In this document: positions 40,764 to 49,491 of the stretch, piece after piece
Layout of the letters: each line of letters opens with the position of its first letter
How positions within the stretch are numbered: the first letter of the stretch is position 1
Source: Modestobacter roseus
Lineage (GTDB): Bacteria > Actinomycetota > Actinomycetes > Mycobacteriales > Geodermatophilaceae
Direction: 5' to 3'
Length of the DNA: 64,000 bases
Assembly (NCBI RefSeq): GCF_007994135.1
Contig: NZ_VLKF01000001.1
Location: 4,447,825-4,511,824 of the forward strand
The notes under the pieces: generated by a model
What the model was told of the DNA's origin: nothing
Database searches by the model: none
What the model saw: the letters and a program-made list of their open reading frames with translations, nothing else
Translations under genes and position numbers: made by a program

Positions 40764-41168
40764 GTGAGACGACGACCTGACCCCCTGGACGACCCCCTCC
40801 GCGCGGCCGAGGCGCACGTGGCCGCGCTGGCCGACGAGCTGACCCGGCCACGGGCGGGGGAGTGCCTGCTCTGCTACACCGCCCGGATGCTCGAGGAGGG
40901 CGGGTGCGACGGCACGCTGCGCTGGGTGCGCCGCTGGCGCGACGTGCGGCTGCCGCGGGCCACCGCGCTGGAGCGGCGGCTCGGCGGCCGGGGCGCCTAC
41001 TGCGACTGCGAGGTCTTCCTCAACGGGTGGACGGTCGGTGACCACCTGGCTCAGCCCGGCCCCGACGGCGAGCCGGAGTGGCCGGACACCCGTCCCGGGT
41101 GCGTCGGGGTGAGCGCCCGGTCCAGCCAGCCGTGCGCGAACTGGGTGCCCCATCGGCGCGGGTGGTGA
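40764..41168 (+). CDS. DUF2695 family protein
   Basis: A 134-residue protein of the DUF2695 type. The core ECLLCYTARMLEEGGCDGTL then TLRWVRRWRDVRLP and GGRGAYCDCEVFLNG is characteristic, with a CxxC and a CxC pair that may bind metal. The C-terminus has two more cysteines. The GTG at 40764 is selected; a 16-residue extension is possible. Function is unknown. Confidence 0.78.
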   Translation: MRRRPDPLDDPLRAAEAHVAALADELTRPRAGECLLCYTARMLEEGGCDGTLRWVRRWRDVRLPRATALERRLGGRGAYCDCEVFLNGWTVGDHLAQPGPDGEPEWPDTRPGCVGVSARSSQPCANWVPHRRGW

Positions 41169-41189
41169 CCGGCGGGCAGGATGGCCGGC

Positions 41190-41636
41190 ATGGGTCAGGT
41201 CGTCGCCACCACCGAACGGATCGTCCACGCACCCGCCGAGCAGGTGCGCGCCGCGCTCGTCGACTACACCGTCACCCGCCCGCGGATCCTCCCCGAGCAG
41301 TACAGCGAGTACCGGGTGGACGCCGGCGGGCAGGGCGCCGGCACCCGGGTGCACTGGCGCCTGCAGGCGACCTCCAAGCGGGTCCGCGTGCAGGACGTCA
41401 CCGTCAGCGAGGCGCCCGACGGCTCGCTGGTGGAGACCGACGCCAACTCCAGCATGATCACCACCTGGCGCGTCCACCGTGCCGACGAGGGCGTCAGCAC
41501 CGTGCGGGTGAGCAGCGCCTGGACCGGGGCGGGCGGCATCGGGGGCTTCTTCGAGCGCACCTTCGCACCGAAGGGGCTCGGCCGGATCCACGCCGCGCTG
41601 CTCGACCGGCTGGAGCAGGCCGTCACCACCGGCTGA
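41190..41636 (+). CDS. SRPBCC family protein
   Basis: A 148-residue START-like ligand-binding protein. The N-terminal beta-strand and helix (VVATTERIVHAPAEQVRAALVDYT), the PEQYSEYRVDAGGQGAGTRVHW segment and a long C-terminal helix (KGLGRIHAALLDRLEQAV) are typical of polyketide-cyclase/dehydrase-like SRPBCC proteins. The ATG at 41190 is favoured over 41181 since AGGAT lies suitably upstream. The ligand is unknown. Confidence 0.83.
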   Translation: MGQVVATTERIVHAPAEQVRAALVDYTVTRPRILPEQYSEYRVDAGGQGAGTRVHWRLQATSKRVRVQDVTVSEAPDGSLVETDANSSMITTWRVHRADEGVSTVRVSSAWTGAGGIGGFFERTFAPKGLGRIHAALLDRLEQAVTTG

Positions 41637-41733
41637 GCCGCCTCTCCCTGCACCCGCCCCACCTGCCGGGCCGTCTCCCCCCGGGGGATGAGGTGCCGTC
41701 AGGGAGCGGCCGGGAGCTGTCGACAACAGCCTC

Positions 41734-42897
41734 GTGAGCACTCTCCAGCACGGCACCGGGCTCAGCTCGGACCCGGACGCCACCGTGGCCGGCCGCAGCG
41801 CCGCCGCCGCGGCGGTCGCCGGCCTGCCCGCGGGCGACCCCGCGCTCGTGCTGGTCTACGCCTCGGTCCGCTACGACCTCACCGAGCTGCTCGCCGCCAT
41901 CCGCGCGGTCACCGGCGACGCACCTCTCGTCGGCTCGACCAGCTGCGGCCACTTCGCCGGCGCCCAGGTGGCCGGCCCCGGGACGGGCGTCGTCGTGCTC
42001 GCCCTGGCCGGCGGGGACTACCGGTTCGGCGTCGGCTGGGCCGAGGGCATGAGCAGCCGCCCCACCGAGGTCGGCGCCGAGGTGGTGCGCACCGCCCGCG
42101 CCGCCAGCGGTGACCACGACCTGCCCTACGCCGCGCTGCTGCTGCTCACCGACGGCCTGGTCGGCGGCCAGCAGTCGGTCGTCGCCGGCGCCCACCGGGC
42201 GGCCGGGGCCAGCGTGCCGATCGTCGGTGGCGCAGCCGGCGACGACTGGCGGCTGACCAGCACCAGCGTCCTCGTCGACGACACCGCCCGCACCGACGGC
42301 GCCGTCGGCGTCTGGATCGCCTCACCCCGCCCGCTGCGGGTGGCCACCGCGCACGGCTGGACCCCGATGGGGCCACCGCAACTGGTCACCCGCGCCGAGC
42401 AGGCCGTCATCCACGAGATCGGCGGAGAACCCGCCGCCGCCGTCTACGCCGCCGCCGTCGATCGCGACGGGGCGCTGCCCCGCGGACTCAGCGAGGCCGT
42501 CGTGGAGAGCTCCTACGCGCTCGGCGTCCTGGAACCCGACGGGTCGCACCTGGTGCGCGCGGTCTACACCGCCGAGTCCGGTGACCTCACCTCGTTCGAG
42601 CCGGTGCCCACCTTCGCTGCCGTGCAGGTGATGAGCGCCGAGCGGGACGTGCTGCTCGCCGTCGTCGACGACGTCGCCGCCGGGGCGCTGGCCACGGGTG
42701 CGGAGCGGGTGCTGCTGACCTTCGACTGCGCCGCGCGGCAGACGATCCTCGGTGACGGCATCGTCGAGGAGGTCGCCCGGCTGCAGACCGCGGCCGGTGA
42801 CGCCACCGCGTTCGGCTTCTACACCTACGGCGAGTTCGCCCGTTCGCGCGGCGCCGGCGGGGTGCACAACGCCACGCTGACCGCGCTGGCGCTGTGA
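41734..42897 (+). CDS. FIST domain sensory protein
   Basis: A 387-residue protein with FIST-N (about residues 30-215; LVYASVRYDLTELLAAIR, GSTSCGHF) and FIST-C (about 225-370; TCG-like CAARQTILGDGIVEEV, FGFYTYGEFAR). FIST domains occur in bacterial signalling proteins and are proposed to bind small ligands such as amino acids. The stop overlaps the start of the GGDEF-EAL gene (GTGA), so the two probably form one signalling unit. No signal peptide is seen, so it is cytoplasmic. Confidence 0.88.
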   Translation: MSTLQHGTGLSSDPDATVAGRSAAAAAVAGLPAGDPALVLVYASVRYDLTELLAAIRAVTGDAPLVGSTSCGHFAGAQVAGPGTGVVVLALAGGDYRFGVGWAEGMSSRPTEVGAEVVRTARAASGDHDLPYAALLLLTDGLVGGQQSVVAGAHRAAGASVPIVGGAAGDDWRLTSTSVLVDDTARTDGAVGVWIASPRPLRVATAHGWTPMGPPQLVTRAEQAVIHEIGGEPAAAVYAAAVDRDGALPRGLSEAVVESSYALGVLEPDGSHLVRAVYTAESGDLTSFEPVPTFAAVQVMSAERDVLLAVVDDVAAGALATGAERVLLTFDCAARQTILGDGIVEEVARLQTAAGDATAFGFYTYGEFARSRGAGGVHNATLTALAL

Positions 42898-45674
42898 TGG
42901 CCGACCCCCTCGCCGACCCCCTCGCCGAGCCCACCGCCGAGCCCACCGCCGCGCCCCGGCTGCGGTGGCGCGCCGGCGGGAGCCCCGCCCTCGTCGAACC
43001 GGGCACCGGGGAGCTGTGGGCGATGCTCGCCCAGGCGCAGTCCGCCGCGCAGGACGCCTACCGGCACTCCGCCGGGCTGGTCCGGATGCTCGACGTGATC
43101 GGCCGAGGTGGGAGCCCCGAGGAGCTCGCCGCGCGGGCGGTCGAGGCGCTGTCGGAGACCTTCTCCGCCGATCTGGTGCTCTGGGGGCGGACCGGTCCCG
43201 ACGGGATGGACGTCGTCGCCGCCTGCGGCTTCGGGGACCAGCACGCCGTCGTGCTGCCCGAGCTGCCCGGCGCCGCGGACCTGTTCACCAGCCGCAGCCC
43301 GGGCACCTGGTCGGCCCCGGACGGGGACGTCCCGCCGGTGGTCGCCGGAGTGGCGGTGGAGCAGGCGGTGCACGTGCCCGTGGCGACCGGTGACCCGGCC
43401 GGCCCCGCCCTGCTGCTCCTCTACTCCGGGCGTGCGGACCTCGGCTCCGCCGACCTGCTCATGCTGCGCGCGGTCGCCCAGCGCCTCCGTTCCTCCCTGG
43501 AGGACGCCGCCCGGCGGCGGACCGTGGAGCGGCTGGCCGCCACCGGCTCCCGGCTGGCGCGTCACCTCACCCGCCAGCCGCTGCTGGAGGAGGCTGCGCG
43601 GATCCTCGCCACGATCAGCGGTGCGCGCTGGACCAGCGCGGTCACCGTCGAGGACGGCATCGCCACGATGACCGCCCAGGCCGACTGGGTGGTCGACGAC
43701 CCCGCCCTGTGGCCGCGCCCGGTGAGCCAGCTGCAGGCGTGGCCCGCGGCGTGCCGGGGCGAACCGCACGTCATCCACGACATGGCCACCGGCCCCGACG
43801 TCCTGCCCGAGCACCTGCGTGGTGAGGGCCGGGCCCTGCTGTGCATCCCGGTGCTGGTCGACGGCGAGCCGGTGGCCCTGCTGTACGCGGTCGACCCGCG
43901 GCCCGGGGCGTTCACCTCCGCCCCGGTGGACGCCGCCTGCCTGCTGGCCGGGTACGTCGGCGCCGCGCTGGTCAACGCCCGGCTCTACTCGGCGCTGGCC
44001 GAGAGCGAGTCCCGGTTGCGCGTGCTCACCGACGCGATCAGCGACCTCGTCGCCGTCGTCGAGCGGGCCGGCACGGTGCGCTGGGCCTCGCCGTCCTACG
44101 CCCGCGGGCTGGGCGCCGGGCCCTCGGAGCTGGTCGGCACCGACTGGCTGGACCGGGTGCACCCCGACGACCGCGCCGCCGTCCGGGAGGCGCTGGCCGC
44201 CTGCCCGGAGGTGAGCGGCGTCGAGCACCGGCTGCGCCGGGGTGATGACGCCTGGGCCTGGGTGGAGACCCGGCTGGCCGTCGCCCCCGGTGACGCCACC
44301 AGCACCGTGCTCTCCTCCCGGTTCGTCGGCGAGCGCCGCCGGCTGGAGGACGAGCTGCGGGCGCAGGCCACCCACGACCCGCTCACCGGGCTGGCCAACC
44401 GGGCACTGGTGCGCCAGGAGCTGGCCGATCGGTTGGCCGGTCCGCGGACCGGGCCGGTGGGCGTGCTCTTCTGCGACCTCGACGAGTTCAAGGCCGTCAA
44501 CGACCGGCTCGGGCACGAGGCCGGCGACGACCTGCTGTGCCAGGTCGCCGACCGGCTGCGCGAGTGCCTGCGCCCCGGGGACCTGCTGGCCCGCCTGGGC
44601 GGGGACGAGTTCGTCGTCGTGCTGGACGACGCCGCCGACCGGACCGTGCTGGCCACGGTCGGCGAGCGCATGCTGAGCGCGCTGCGCCGGCCGTTCTCCC
44701 TCGACGACGAGCTGGTCCGGATCGGTGCCAGCGTCGGCGGTGCGCTGGGCGACCGGTCCGGCGCGGCGGCGGTCAGCGACCTGCTGCGCGACGCCGACGC
44801 GGCGATGTACGAGGCCAAGCGGGCCGGCCGCGGGCGGGTGCAGGTGTTCGACGCCGCCGCGGCCCAGCGGTCGGTCCAGCGGCTCTCGCTCCGCCAGGAG
44901 GTGCAGGGGGCGCTGGCCCGCGACGAGCTCAGGGTGGTCTTCCAGCCGATGGTCGCGCTGGCCAACGGGCGGCTGGAGGGCGTCGAGGCGCTGCTGCGCT
45001 GGCGGCACCCCGGGTTCGGCGACATCTCGCCGGAGGTCTTCGTGCCGCTGGCCGAGGAGACCGGGGCGATCGGCCCGATCGGCGACTGGGTCGTCGAGGA
45101 GACCTGCCGCGAGCTGGCCCGCTGGCGGGACGTGCCGGACGCCGACCAGATGCGCGCGTCGGTGAACCTCTCGGCGGTGCAGCTGGAGGACCCGTCGTTC
45201 GTCGACCGGGTGCTGGCCACCGTGCAGCGGTACGGCCTGCCGGCCGGCGCACTGCGGCTGGAGGTCACCGAGAGCCTGGAGAAGACCGCCGGCCAGCTCA
45301 CCGAGCTGCACCGGCTGCGCGCCGCCGGCGTGGGGCTGGTCCTGGACGACTTCGGCGTCTCCTACTCCAACCTGGCGCACCTGCGGGACCTGCCGGTCGA
45401 CACCCTCAAGATCGACCGGTCCTTCGTCGCCGGGCTCGGCGCGGGTGACGACGACGCGCGGCTGAGCACCGGGATCGTCCGGGCGGTGCTCGCGCTGTCC
45501 GAGGCCGCCGGCCTGGCGGTGATCGCCGAGGGCGTGGAGACCGAGCGGCAGCGTGACGCGCTGCTGCGGCTGGGCTGCCGCACCGCACAGGGCTGGCTGT
45601 TCTCCCCGGGGGTCGACGCCGGCAGCATCACCGCGCTGCTGGTCGACGGCGGCGTGCTGGCCACCACCGGCTGA
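42894..45674 (+). CDS. GAF-GAF-PAS-GGDEF-EAL cyclic-di-GMP protein
   Basis: A 926-residue cytoplasmic hybrid. Two GAF-like domains (about 60-200 and 215-365) precede a PAS domain (about 370-485, DWLDRVHPDDRAAVREAL). The GGDEF domain is intact (ARLGGDEFVVVLDDA), preceded by THDPLTGLANRALV. The EAL domain has EGVEALLRWRHP, VNLSAVQL, RLEVTES, VLDDFGVSYSNL, LKIDRSFV and VIAEGVET, so metal-binding residues look retained. Both synthesis and hydrolysis of cyclic-di-GMP are therefore possible. There is no transmembrane helix. Translational coupling to the FIST gene suggests ligand input. A GTG at 42894 and an ATG at 42897 are both possible starts. Confidence 0.92.
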   Translation: MMADPLADPLAEPTAEPTAAPRLRWRAGGSPALVEPGTGELWAMLAQAQSAAQDAYRHSAGLVRMLDVIGRGGSPEELAARAVEALSETFSADLVLWGRTGPDGMDVVAACGFGDQHAVVLPELPGAADLFTSRSPGTWSAPDGDVPPVVAGVAVEQAVHVPVATGDPAGPALLLLYSGRADLGSADLLMLRAVAQRLRSSLEDAARRRTVERLAATGSRLARHLTRQPLLEEAARILATISGARWTSAVTVEDGIATMTAQADWVVDDPALWPRPVSQLQAWPAACRGEPHVIHDMATGPDVLPEHLRGEGRALLCIPVLVDGEPVALLYAVDPRPGAFTSAPVDAACLLAGYVGAALVNARLYSALAESESRLRVLTDAISDLVAVVERAGTVRWASPSYARGLGAGPSELVGTDWLDRVHPDDRAAVREALAACPEVSGVEHRLRRGDDAWAWVETRLAVAPGDATSTVLSSRFVGERRRLEDELRAQATHDPLTGLANRALVRQELADRLAGPRTGPVGVLFCDLDEFKAVNDRLGHEAGDDLLCQVADRLRECLRPGDLLARLGGDEFVVVLDDAADRTVLATVGERMLSALRRPFSLDDELVRIGASVGGALGDRSGAAAVSDLLRDADAAMYEAKRAGRGRVQVFDAAAAQRSVQRLSLRQEVQGALARDELRVVFQPMVALANGRLEGVEALLRWRHPGFGDISPEVFVPLAEETGAIGPIGDWVVEETCRELARWRDVPDADQMRASVNLSAVQLEDPSFVDRVLATVQRYGLPAGALRLEVTESLEKTAGQLTELHRLRAAGVGLVLDDFGVSYSNLAHLRDLPVDTLKIDRSFVAGLGAGDDDARLSTGIVRAVLALSEAAGLAVIAEGVETERQRDALLRLGCRTAQGWLFSPGVDAGSITALLVDGGVLATTG

Positions 45675-45744
45675 ACGACACCGGCTGACCACCACGGGGT
45701 GAGCGGCACGGGCGCGCCGGGCCGCCACCGGGGACGATGGTGCG

Positions 45745-46590
45745 GTGACCGCAGCACCCCCCGCCGTCGACGGCCTCGACGAGCTCACCGGCCTGCTCGC
45801 CGGGGGCGGCGCGCTGGTGCTCTCCGGCGCCGGGCTGTCCACCGACTCCGGCATCCCCGACTACCGCGGCGTCACCGGCTCGCTGCGCCGGCACACGCCG
45901 ATGACCTGGCAGACCTTCACCGGCGACCCGCGGGGCCGGCACCGCTACTGGGCGCGCAGCTTCGTCGGCTGGCGGCAGATCGCCGGCGCGCGGCCCAACG
46001 GCGGGCACGTCGCCGTCGCCGGACTGCAGGCTCTCGGTGCGGTCGGTGAGGTGATCACCCAGAACGTCGACGGGCTGCACCAGGCCGGCGGCGCCCGGGA
46101 CGTCCTCGAACTGCACGGCGGGCTGGACCGCACCGTCTGCCTGGCCTGCGGCGACGTCGCCGGCCGGGCGTCGCTGGACGAGCGGCTGCGCGCGGTCAAC
46201 CCCGGCTTCCGGCCCGAGGCGACCGACGAGGTGAACCCCGACGGCGACGTCGAGCTGCCCGACGAGGCGCTCGACGGGTTCGTGATGGTCGACTGCCTGG
46301 CCTGCGGCGGTGGCCCGCTCAAGCCCGACGTCGTCTTCTTCGGCGAGACCGTGCCGCGCGACCGGGTCGACCGCTGCTTCGCGCTGGTCGAGCAGGCGCG
46401 GTCGCTGCTGGTGCTCGGCTCGTCGTTGACCGTGATGAGCGGCTACCGGTTCGTCATCGCCGCGGCCAAGCGCGGCATCCCGATTGCCGTTGTCAACTCC
46501 GGGCCCACCCGCGGCGACGCGAAGGCCACCGTCCGGGTCGACGCCCCCCTGGGCGCCGTCCTGCCCGAGCTGGCCCGCCGGCTGGCATGA
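45745..46590 (+). CDS. Sir2-family NAD-dependent deacylase
   Basis: A 281-residue sirtuin removing acyl groups from lysines with NAD+. The NAD loop is GAGLSTDSGIPDYRG (about 32-46), the catalytic core TQNVDGLHQ and LELHGGL follow, and zinc ligands are VCLACG and VDCLACGGG, widely separated by an insertion of about 45 residues (LRAVNPGFRPEATDEVNPDGD). VFFGETVP and LGSSLTVMSG complete the fold. The insertion resembles bacterial sirtuins of the long zinc-module type. The stop overlaps the next gene by 4 nt. Confidence 0.92.
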   Translation: MTAAPPAVDGLDELTGLLAGGGALVLSGAGLSTDSGIPDYRGVTGSLRRHTPMTWQTFTGDPRGRHRYWARSFVGWRQIAGARPNGGHVAVAGLQALGAVGEVITQNVDGLHQAGGARDVLELHGGLDRTVCLACGDVAGRASLDERLRAVNPGFRPEATDEVNPDGDVELPDEALDGFVMVDCLACGGGPLKPDVVFFGETVPRDRVDRCFALVEQARSLLVLGSSLTVMSGYRFVIAAAKRGIPIAVVNSGPTRGDAKATVRVDAPLGAVLPELARRLA

Positions 46591-46886
46591 CCCGCGACGT
46601 CGAGCGCACCGACGACGGCCGCTGGATCGTCGTCGACGGCCGGCGCTGGCGCACCGCCGACCCAGCGCTGCCCGACGACGTCCGGGCCCGGCTGCTGCAC
46701 CACCTGGGGGTGGCCCGGTCGGCGGTGCGCACCAGCCGGGGGGACGACGACGCGGTCGCCGCGGCCCGTGCCCGGGTGCAGCTGGCCAAGACCGGCCTGG
46801 GGGAGCGGGGCGCGCCGTGGTGGGACCAGGACGAGGCCGAGCGCCGCACCCGCTGGGAGACCGCGCTGGAGCAGCTGGAGCCCTGA
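46587..46886 (+). CDS. Conserved small hypothetical protein coupled to the sirtuin
   Basis: A 99-residue charged protein. It begins with a short beta-rich stretch (DGRWIVVDGRRWRTADPALP) and continues as helices rich in Arg/Ala (DDVRARLLHHLGVARSAV). Small proteins of this kind are often annotated as Tol-biopolymer-related, but the sequence gives no functional clue. ATGA overlap with the sirtuin gene implies co-translation. Confidence 0.78.
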   Translation: MTRDVERTDDGRWIVVDGRRWRTADPALPDDVRARLLHHLGVARSAVRTSRGDDDAVAAARARVQLAKTGLGERGAPWWDQDEAERRTRWETALEQLEP

Positions 46887-46887
46887 G

Positions 46888-47625
46888 TCACCAGGGCAGC
46901 GGGCGGCCGTCCCGGAAGAACCCGCCGCGCGGGCCGTCGTCGGGCAGCGTGGCCGCCCACACCACCCCGCGGGCACTCTCCTCCACCGGCCGTGCCCCCA
47001 TCGCCTCTGCGCCGGGATAGGTGGCCGTCAGCCCCGGGCAGACGGCGTTGACCAGTACCGGCGTGCCGGCGAGCTCGGTGGCGAGCGTGGCGGTCAGCGC
47101 GTTGAGGGCCGCCTTGCTGACGCCGTAGGACGCGGCGCGGCCGTCGCGCGCCCGCAAGCCGAAGGCGTCGTCGCCGTGCGAACCCGCGCCGCTGCTCACG
47201 TTGACCACCCGGGGCGCGGGGGAGGCCGACAGCAGCGGCAGCAGGGCCTGGGTGACCCGCCAGGTGCCCAGGAGGTTCGTCTCGAGCACCTCGCGGGCGC
47301 GGTCCAGGTCGGCGCCGGACGCGGTCTCCGACCAGTCGACGAAGGCGGCGGCGTTGTTGACCAGGACGTCGAGCCGGCCCGGGTCGCGGCTGATGGTCGC
47401 CGCGGCGGCCGCCACGCTGCCGGGATCGGTGACGTCCAGGGCGACGGGGAGCGGGCGGACGCCTCCGCCCAGGTCGGTCGCGGCCTCGTCGGCGGCCGCC
47501 CGGTCGCGGGCTGCGAGCAGGACCCGCAGCCCCCGGTCGGCGAGCTGGCGGCAGACCTCACGGCCCAGTCCGCGTGCCGCACCGGTCACCAGGGCCACTG
47601 GCGTCTGTTCCTCCGTGGCCGTCAT
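46888..47625 (-). CDS. SDR-family oxidoreductase
   Basis: A 245-residue classical short-chain dehydrogenase/reductase. The cofactor loop is VTGAARGLGREV (about 13-24), with an Arg after the second strand (LLAARDR) suggesting NADP(H). Then come NNAAAF, the catalytic Ser in VVNVSSGAGS, and YGVSKAALN with catalytic Tyr and Lys. The C-terminus GPRGGFFRDGRPLPW is typical of carbonyl-reductase-like SDRs. The ATG at 47625 has GGAGGT upstream. The substrate is unknown. Confidence 0.9.
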   Translation of the reverse strand: MTATEEQTPVALVTGAARGLGREVCRQLADRGLRVLLAARDRAAADEAATDLGGGVRPLPVALDVTDPGSVAAAAATISRDPGRLDVLVNNAAAFVDWSETASGADLDRAREVLETNLLGTWRVTQALLPLLSASPAPRVVNVSSGAGSHGDDAFGLRARDGRAASYGVSKAALNALTATLATELAGTPVLVNAVCPGLTATYPGAEAMGARPVEESARGVVWAATLPDDGPRGGFFRDGRPLPW

Positions 47626-47714
47626 CCCGGACCTCCTCCGGCTCGGCGCCGTGCTCCGTCCCGGCCGCGGCACGGGCACCACACGGGCGGGTCATGGGGA
47701 TGGTACGACGGACG

Positions 47715-47733
47715 GGCCGCCTGAGAGGCGGCC
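47715..47733. other. Hairpin in divergent intergenic region
   Basis: GGCCGCCT, a 3-nt GAG loop, then AGGCGGCC form a perfect 8-bp stem between the divergent SDR and YdeI-like genes. It may be an operator or part of a 5' leader; nothing in the sequence decides. Confidence 0.35.
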
Positions 47734-47896
47734 GATCCCCTCCGCTCCGGAACACTGGCCGAGCTCCCGCGGGACCGGTCACCCTGGAGGGACTGATGCC
47801 GGCGGGAGGTGCGAGGTGGGCCAGGACGACGGCCGTGGACACCGAGCGGACGCGGGGACCGGGAGCGGAGCCCCGTCCGCGGACGAGCCGCCACAG

Positions 47897-48462
47897 GTGC
47901 ACGCCACAACCGCGGAGCAGTGGCGAGCGTGGCTGGCCGCGCACCACGCCGACAGCCGGGGCGCGTGTGGCTCGTGTCGTGGAAGCGCCACACCGGGCGT
48001 CCAGCCGTCGGCTACGACGCGGCTGTGCGAGAGGCGCTCGCCGTTGGCTGGGTGGACAGCCGGCCGGCCGCTCTGGACGAGGACCGGTCGATGCTGTGGT
48101 TCTCGCCGCGCCAGGCGGGCAGCGCCTGGTCGCGGCCGAACAAGCAGCGGATCGCCGAGCTCGAGGAGGCGGGCCTCCTGACGCCGTCCGGTCGGGCCAC
48201 GGTCGAGCGGGCCCGGGCAGACGGCAGCTGGAGCCGGCTGGACGAGGTGGAGGACCTGGTGGTCCCGGCCGACCTGTCCGCGGCGTTCGACGCGATACCG
48301 GAGGCCCGCGAACAGTGGGCGGGGTTCCCACCGTCGGCGCGGCGCGCGATCCTGGAGTGGATCGTGCAGGCCCGGCGACCTGAGACGAGGGCGCGTCGCG
48401 TCGCGGAGACCGCCCGTCTGGCTGCCCGGGGTGAGCGGGCCAACCAGTGGCGCAAGCGATGA
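47897..48462 (+). pseudogene. YdeI/OmdA family protein, frameshifted
   Basis: The N-terminal segment (VHATTAEQWRAWLAAHHADSRG) is in one frame. The rest (VWLVSWKRHTGRPAVGY, DAAVREALAVGWVDS, GSAWSRPNKQRIAELEEAGL, ending RGERANQWRKR) is in another. The shift is at about 47963-47966, where adding one G (GCG-GTG-TGG) restores a continuous YdeI-family protein of about 189 residues. This is a one-base loss like those in three other genes here, so a sequence error is possible. YdeI-family members are linked to envelope stress or bacteriocin protection. The GTG at 47897 is a tentative start. Confidence 0.7.
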
Positions 48463-48529
48463 GGCCGGGAACGCGGCTGATGTGAGTCCGGGGATTGGGC
48501 GTTCACGGGGCCGGGCAGGTAGCGCAGCG

Positions 48530-49480
48530 ATGCAGACCTTCCTGCCGGTCGCCGACTTCACCGAGTCCGCCCGGCTCCTGGACAACCCCAGGCTCGGCAA
48601 GCAGCGGGTCGAGTGCCTGCAGGTGCTGCGCGCGCTGGAGCTGCCCGACTACGGCTGGGCCAACCACCCGGTCGTCACCATGTGGCGCGGGCACACCGCC
48701 GGGCTCGTCGTCTACTCCCTGGCCATGGTGCGGGTCTGGACGGAGCGCGGGTTCGCCGACAGCACCGAGACGCTGATCGCCGAGTTCGCCCCGGACGCCG
48801 CGCGGCTGACCCAGCCCGAGGCCGCGGACGCCGGCCTGCTGCCCAGCTGGGTCGGCGACGAGCAGCTGCACCTGTCGCACCGGTCGAACCTGCTGGCCAA
48901 GGACCCGGGCTTCTACCGCGCGCGGTTCCCCGCCGACCCCGACGACCTGCCCTACGTCTGGCCCGGCGCGGACGACGTGCCTGCGGCCCCCGCCCCCGAG
49001 GGCGTGCCGGTGTGGGTGGTGCGGCCGCGGGCGCACAACGAGCTGGGCGCCGCGCTGGCCAGCGGGGTCGTGGGGCTCGGCACCCAGTCCGGGATCGACG
49101 TCGACGCGACCGGTCAGTCCCCGACGGAGCTGCGGGCGCTGTCCAAGGAGCTGTCCGGCAGGCGCCCGGCGAAGGACCTGCGCCAGTTGTCGGCCTTCCT
49201 CGACGAGGTGGCCCCGGGTGACCTGGTCGGGCTGCCCGTCGAGCACGGGGCCGGGCTGCTGCTCGGTGAGGTGGTCGGCGACTACCTCTTCGCCGGCCGC
49301 GAGCTGCTGCCGCACCGCCGGCCGGCCCGGTTCACCTCGGTGGTGCCGCGGTCGGCGGCCCGCCCCCCGGCGACCCTGCAGGACCCGCGGGCGCTGTTCC
49401 AGGTGATGCTGGACCCGGCCGCCGTCCCCGCGGGCCTCCGGCGCGACGACCCGTTGACAGGCAAGTCGATGCTTGCCTAA
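48530..49480 (+). CDS. MSMEG_6728-family protein with EVE-like C-terminal domain
   Basis: A 316-residue two-part protein. Residues 1-150 match the MSMEG_6728 family (MQTFLPVADFTESARLLDN, RLGKQRVECLQVLRAL, YGWANHPVVTMWRGH, LSHRSNLLAKDPGFYRARFP), which resembles pyrimidine-dimer glycosylase/endonuclease V. Residues about 160-305 look like an EVE/PUA-like domain of the Mrr/McrB-N type (VWVVRPRAHNELGAAL, VVGLGTQSGID, DLVGLPVEHGAG, GEVVGDYLF). EVE-type domains read modified bases. The combination suggests a DNA-damage or DNA-modification role; no active-site proof is available. The ATG at 48530 starts the conserved N-terminus. Confidence 0.8.
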   Translation: MQTFLPVADFTESARLLDNPRLGKQRVECLQVLRALELPDYGWANHPVVTMWRGHTAGLVVYSLAMVRVWTERGFADSTETLIAEFAPDAARLTQPEAADAGLLPSWVGDEQLHLSHRSNLLAKDPGFYRARFPADPDDLPYVWPGADDVPAAPAPEGVPVWVVRPRAHNELGAALASGVVGLGTQSGIDVDATGQSPTELRALSKELSGRRPAKDLRQLSAFLDEVAPGDLVGLPVEHGAGLLLGEVVGDYLFAGRELLPHRRPARFTSVVPRSAARPPATLQDPRALFQVMLDPAAVPAGLRRDDPLTGKSMLA

Positions 49481-49483
49481 CGT
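49454..49483 (+). promoter_or_regulatory. Promoter and operator of the ArsR/VOC operon
   Basis: TTGACA at 49454-49459 and TAACGT at 49478-49483 are separated by 18 bp and fit the main sigma-factor consensus. Between and overlapping them lies the inverted repeat AGGCAAG-TCGATG-CTTGCCT (49459-49478). TAACGT is 8 nt before the GTG of the ArsR gene, so the transcript is probably leaderless. The promoter overlaps the end of the preceding gene. Autorepression by the ArsR product is the simplest reading. Confidence 0.75.
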
Positions 49484-49491
49484 GCTGCGTC

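Noticed and set aside
42825..45854. Long minus-strand open frame opposite the GGDEF-EAL gene
   Set aside because: Its composition is Gly/Arg/Pro/Ala/Val/Gln-rich with no recognisable domain, while the plus strand encodes an unmistakable GGDEF-EAL protein.
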